Positions 61,081 to 64,000 of a stretch of 64,000 nt of DNA are shown here, piece by piece (the first letter of the stretch is position 1; each line of letters starts with the position of its first letter). The position numbers and the translations under genes were made by a program. The notes under the pieces are model-generated. The model did no database searches. It had not been told where the DNA came from and worked only from the letters and a program-made list of their open reading frames with translations. Source of the stretch: Orientallactaga sibirica (Eukaryota; Chordata; Mammalia; Rodentia; Dipodidae); NCBI GenBank assembly GCA_036365145.1, contig JAEOAD010000603.1, forward strand, positions 558,001 through 622,000, in the 5' to 3' direction.

Positions 61081-61427
61081 CATAAAAAGAATTTGTACCA
61101 CTAACATAAAACATATATCACATTTGCAGACATTACTTTTAGCCCATAAACAATAGTTTCCTCATTCCTTTATATATCTTGTGAAATTATTAGTTCAATT
61201 TAAAGAAAAAATATCAGACTTGAGAACCAGACTCAGGCTAAAGTTTCTTGGAAAAGTTTCTATTTCCTTGGCAAGATTGTTAAATTTAATACAATTATTG
61301 AGTTCCATCTGGAAAAAAAAAAAATGGGTGGAGGAACAGTGAAGTGGAACACAGCCCTGAAGTGGAACATAGCCCCTGATGCTAATTTGAGTTCATGGAG
61401 CACTGCAAAGGCACTTATGTATGCATA
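61081..61427. other. AT-rich intergenic DNA
   Basis: Nothing recognised. An A run lies at 61312-61323. Confidence 0.5.
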
Positions 61428-61429
61428 CA

Positions 61430-61490
<61 letters not shown>
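61428..61490. repeat. (CA)n microsatellite
   Basis: About 30 CA units. Frames that pass through it on either strand are artefacts. Confidence 0.97.
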
Positions 61491-61492
<2 letters not shown>

Positions 61493-61499
61493 TGGGTTC

Positions 61500-62098
61500 T
61501 TGTCATTCCTGTTTCCTGGGGTTGTTGGCCACCAATGTCCTGGGTGCAGGAGGAGTTGGGGGGAAGCAAGGTCCATCCTGGAGCAGCGGATGAGTGCAAT
61601 GACAGGCAATGAACACCTGGGAGACTGTCTGATGGACAGCACTCATTTATTCAAAAGGAGAGTGGGTTTATAAACACTTGAGGAAGGTTGAGATGGCACA
61701 TACAGACTATATGGCAATCGGATACATAGTTTATGGGTTGCTATCTAATTGGTTGTAAGGGAGATAGTGGCAGAAGAGTATGTGACTTCAGAGCTGTGAG
61801 GGAGGAGCTGTGAGAGAGATGGCAGGAAAGCTACTCTGACTTCAGACCTGTGAGGGAGGAGCTGGCAGAAAAAGCTATGTGACTTCAGCCACATAAGGGT
61901 CTCTTGGGCAGCTAGCCACAAGGTCAGGAACTATGGGGGAAGGGCAAAGCCTGACTTATGGGAAGGTCAGAGCTTTTGGGATCAAGAAGGGGGAGGGGCC
62001 TCACCAGTTCTGCCAACTTTGGGTGATGACAGGGCTCACTATAACCTTGCCTGAGGGCAGGGAGGGCCAGTCACTGTTGCCAGGGTGGGTTCCTGACA
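61500..62098 (-). mobile_element. ERV LTR, antisense, class uncertain
   Basis: On the minus strand it starts tgtcaggaacccaccctgg at 62098. It contains a duplicated gctcctccctcacagg block and a gaataaatgagtgc signal, and ends in the region ctcctgcacccaggacattgg. The exact left end is unclear, and I found no duplication (atagtg on the right). Confidence 0.6.
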
Positions 62099-62220
62099 AT
62101 AGTGCCAGCTGCAACCCCCGCAGCCCAAGGTCTCTGGCCATGTCCAACAGTTCAGGATAGCTTCCTCACAGATCCAGCCTGTTTTTAGCAATGCTCAACA
62201 CACATCAATCAATAAATAAA

Positions 62221-62398
62221 AGCTAGGTGTGGTAGCTCATGCCTTTGATCCTAGCACTTGGGAGGCAGAGGAAGCAAGATCACTTTGAGTTGGAGGCCAC
62301 CCTGAGACTACAGAGTGAATTCCAGGTCAGCCTGTGCTAGAGTGAAACCCTACCTTGAAAAACCAAAATAAATAAATAAAATAAGTAAAAGCTACTTC
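62221..62398 (+). repeat. B1-like SINE
   Basis: agctaggtgtggtagctcat, gggaggcagaggaagc, ttccaggtcagcctgtgcta and ccctaccttgaaaaacc, then an aaataaat tail. Confidence 0.88.
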
Positions 62399-62419
62399 AC
62401 TGAAAAAAAAAAATTTTGT

Positions 62420-63499
62420 TAATTTGAAACTTCTCTTTTTCTGTTGGATAAAGTTTGCCAGGGGTTTATCAATCTTGTTTATGTTTTCAAAGCACCAGTC
62501 TTCATTTCATCAATTTTCTTGTTTTCTTAGTTTTAAATTCATTAATTTCTTCTCTGATCTTAATTATTTTGTTCTATCTGGAACTCTTAGAGTTGGATTG
62601 TTGTTGTTTCCCCAGCGTCTTTAGGTGGATGGGTTAGATTATTACCTTGAGATTACTCTGTCTTTGTTATGAAGGCATTTAGTACCATAAATTTTGGTAT
62701 GTTGCATTTTTGTTAACATTCAGTTTAAGAAATAATAAAGTTTCCTTTGTAATTTCTTCTATGACCCATTCATTGTTTAGTAACATATTGTTCCGTCTCC
62801 AGGAGCTGGGATAATTTCTGTTTTTTTCTCTTGTTAATTTGTTGCTTTAATGCATTGTATATGATATGATGCAGGAAGTTATGTCAATTTTCCTGAATTT
62901 ATGGAGGCATGCTTTATGTACTAATATATGATCTATTTTGGAGAAGGTCCCATGGGCTGCTGAGAAGAATGTGTATTCTGTAGAATTTGGGTGGAATGTT
63001 CTACAGATTTCTCTTAGGTCTAGTTCATGTATAATGGTGTTAAGATCTATCATTTCCCTGTTGGTTTTATGCTTGGATGATCTATCTAATGATAGTGGGG
63101 TATTGAGGTCCCCTACTCTGATTGGGATTTATTTCTGATTTGCTGTGAGGTTGGGTTTGCTTTATAAAGTGTGGTGTATCTCTGTTTGGTTCATATAGAT
63201 TTAGGATTGTGATGTCCTCTTCTTTGATTGTTCCCTTGATAAATAAAAAGTGGCCTTCTTTTTCTGTTTTAATTACTTTTTATTTGAAGCTATTTTATCT
63301 GTTATTAACATAACCACACCTGCTTATTTCTTATTTCTATTTGCTTGGAAAATCATTTTCCATCCTTTCACCCCGAGAAAGTGTCTATCCTTAATGGTGA
63401 GGTGGATTTCTTGAAGGCAACAGATAGAAGGGTTCATTTATGTGATCCAACCTGCTAATTTGTATATTTTTTATGGGTGAGTTAAGTCCATTCATATTC
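62420..63499 (-). pseudogene. LINE-1 ORF2 endonuclease region, antisense (L1-E)
   Basis: The minus-strand frame 63053-62847 has TEYTFFSAAHGTFSKIDHIL, the LINE-1 endonuclease signature. 63060-63480 continues to the ORF2 start region. The remainder (62420-62840) is old linker/RT sequence. Confidence 0.8.
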
Positions 63500-63514
63500 A
63501 AAGTTATAACTGTG

Positions 63515-63731
63515 GGGATGGAGAGATGGCTTAGTGGTTAAGGCACTTGCCTGCAAAGCCAAAGGACCCAGATTTGATTCCTTAGGATCCACATAAGCAT
63601 GATGCACAAGGTGGTGCATACATCTGGAGTTGGCTTGCAGTGGCTAGAGGCCCTGGCATGCCCATTATCTCTCTCTCCCTGTCTGCCTCTTTCTCACTCC
63701 CTCTTAAATAAATAAATAAATATAAAAAAAT
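63515..63731 (+). repeat. tRNA-derived SINE (DIP-like), sense, TSD of 15 bp
   Basis: Starts gggatggagagatggcttag. A-box tggcttagtggttaagg and B-box gatttgattcc are visible. The body ends in a ctctctccctgtctgcc tract and an aataaat tail. aaagttataactgtg (63500-63514) and aaagttatagctgtg (63732-63746) form the duplication, with one mismatch. This is the best reference copy of the family here. Confidence 0.93.
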
Positions 63732-63746
63732 AAAGTTATAGCTGTG

Positions 63747-64000
63747 AAGTTTGATTTAATCCTTGCCATGATGGAGGATTTGTAGGGTTTGGTTCTTTGA
63801 ACTTTTTCATGCCTGCTCTAGTTTTGGTTGTTGGGTTCATCCTCTTCATCGTCTTGAGTTTGGTTGTTGGACTCTTCTCCGTGGAATATTTCCTTAAATA
63901 TTCTGTAGGTTTGGCTTTGAGTTCATATAATCATATAATCATGGGTTTGGTCATGGAAAGTTTTCCTTTCTCCATCAATTGTAAGGAATTCTTTTGCTGG
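63747..64000 (-). mobile_element. L1-E continued toward ORF1, antisense
   Basis: Corresponds to 27560-27880 in L1-A (ggtttggctttgagttc, ggtcatggaaagttttcc), the ORF1 C-terminal end and the inter-ORF spacer. The element runs out of the window. Confidence 0.75.

Noticed and set aside
61260..61673. Several open frames on both strands across 61428-61490
   Set aside because: They exist only because (CA)n has no stop codons in some frames. They have no domain and no promoter.
63515..63600. Possible tRNA gene (A and B boxes present)
   Set aside because: The boxes belong to the tRNA-derived SINE. The rest does not fold as a tRNA, and the same body and tail recur in many copies.

Overview
This window is nuclear DNA from a mammal and contains no host gene that I can support. 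Nearly every recognisable feature is a transposable element or the wreck of one. The organism is most likely a rodent, and probably a dipodoid (jerboa or jumping-mouse lineage). The 7SL-derived SINEs have a B1-type body with the ending 'gaccctacctcgaaaaacc', and a second SINE family is tRNA-derived and looks like the dipodoid DIP/B2-superfamily elements. That species call rests on recalled repeat sequences, not on a search.

Layout. 1-1301 is AT-rich with nothing identified. 1332-4985 is a young, internally deleted betaretrovirus-like (ERV2) provirus on the minus strand, with two 370-bp LTRs, a Lys-type primer binding site, a gag matrix ORF and an integrase remnant. 5018-16450 is AT-rich intergenic DNA with old LINE-1 pieces, SINEs, a solo MaLR-type LTR with a GTGGG target duplication and a truncated LINE-1 insertion with a 15-bp duplication. 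17134-35612 is one large nest. A MaLR-like (ERVL-class) element is split at 18065/34303 by a second antisense provirus (LTRs 18066-18478 and 32686-34302). That provirus holds a solo gammaretrovirus-type LTR (18847-19409) and a near full-length antisense LINE-1 (about 21945-30310), which is itself cut by another MaLR element (22567-23839). The right LTR of the second provirus carries an ALDOA processed pseudogene, and the right half of the MaLR carries a solo ERV2 LTR.

35738-44535 is a nearly complete but dead gammaretrovirus-like provirus with a tRNA-Pro primer site and gag, pro, pol and env remnants. It is interrupted by an ERV2 insertion in gag and a MaLR LTR fragment in env. 44670-48290 holds an antisense LTR and a second ERV pol fossil that is split by a 793-bp LTR with a 4-bp duplication. 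48300-64000 is mostly LINE-1: old antisense pieces, an antisense 3' fragment abutting a sense LINE-1 (52325-58745) that carries two young B1 SINEs, another older sense LINE-1 tail, a (CA)n tract, an antisense LTR and a final antisense LINE-1 piece.

How the parts relate. LINE-1 machinery explains the SINEs, the ALDOA pseudogene and the truncated LINE-1s, which share 10-15-bp duplications where these are visible. The ERV and LTR insertions show 4-6-bp duplications, with one striking exception: the first provirus has 30-bp flanking repeats. No coding region is likely to make a full-length functional product. The longest surviving retroviral frames are a gag matrix ORF (minus strand, 3185-4300) and a TM-envelope tail (43651-43995).
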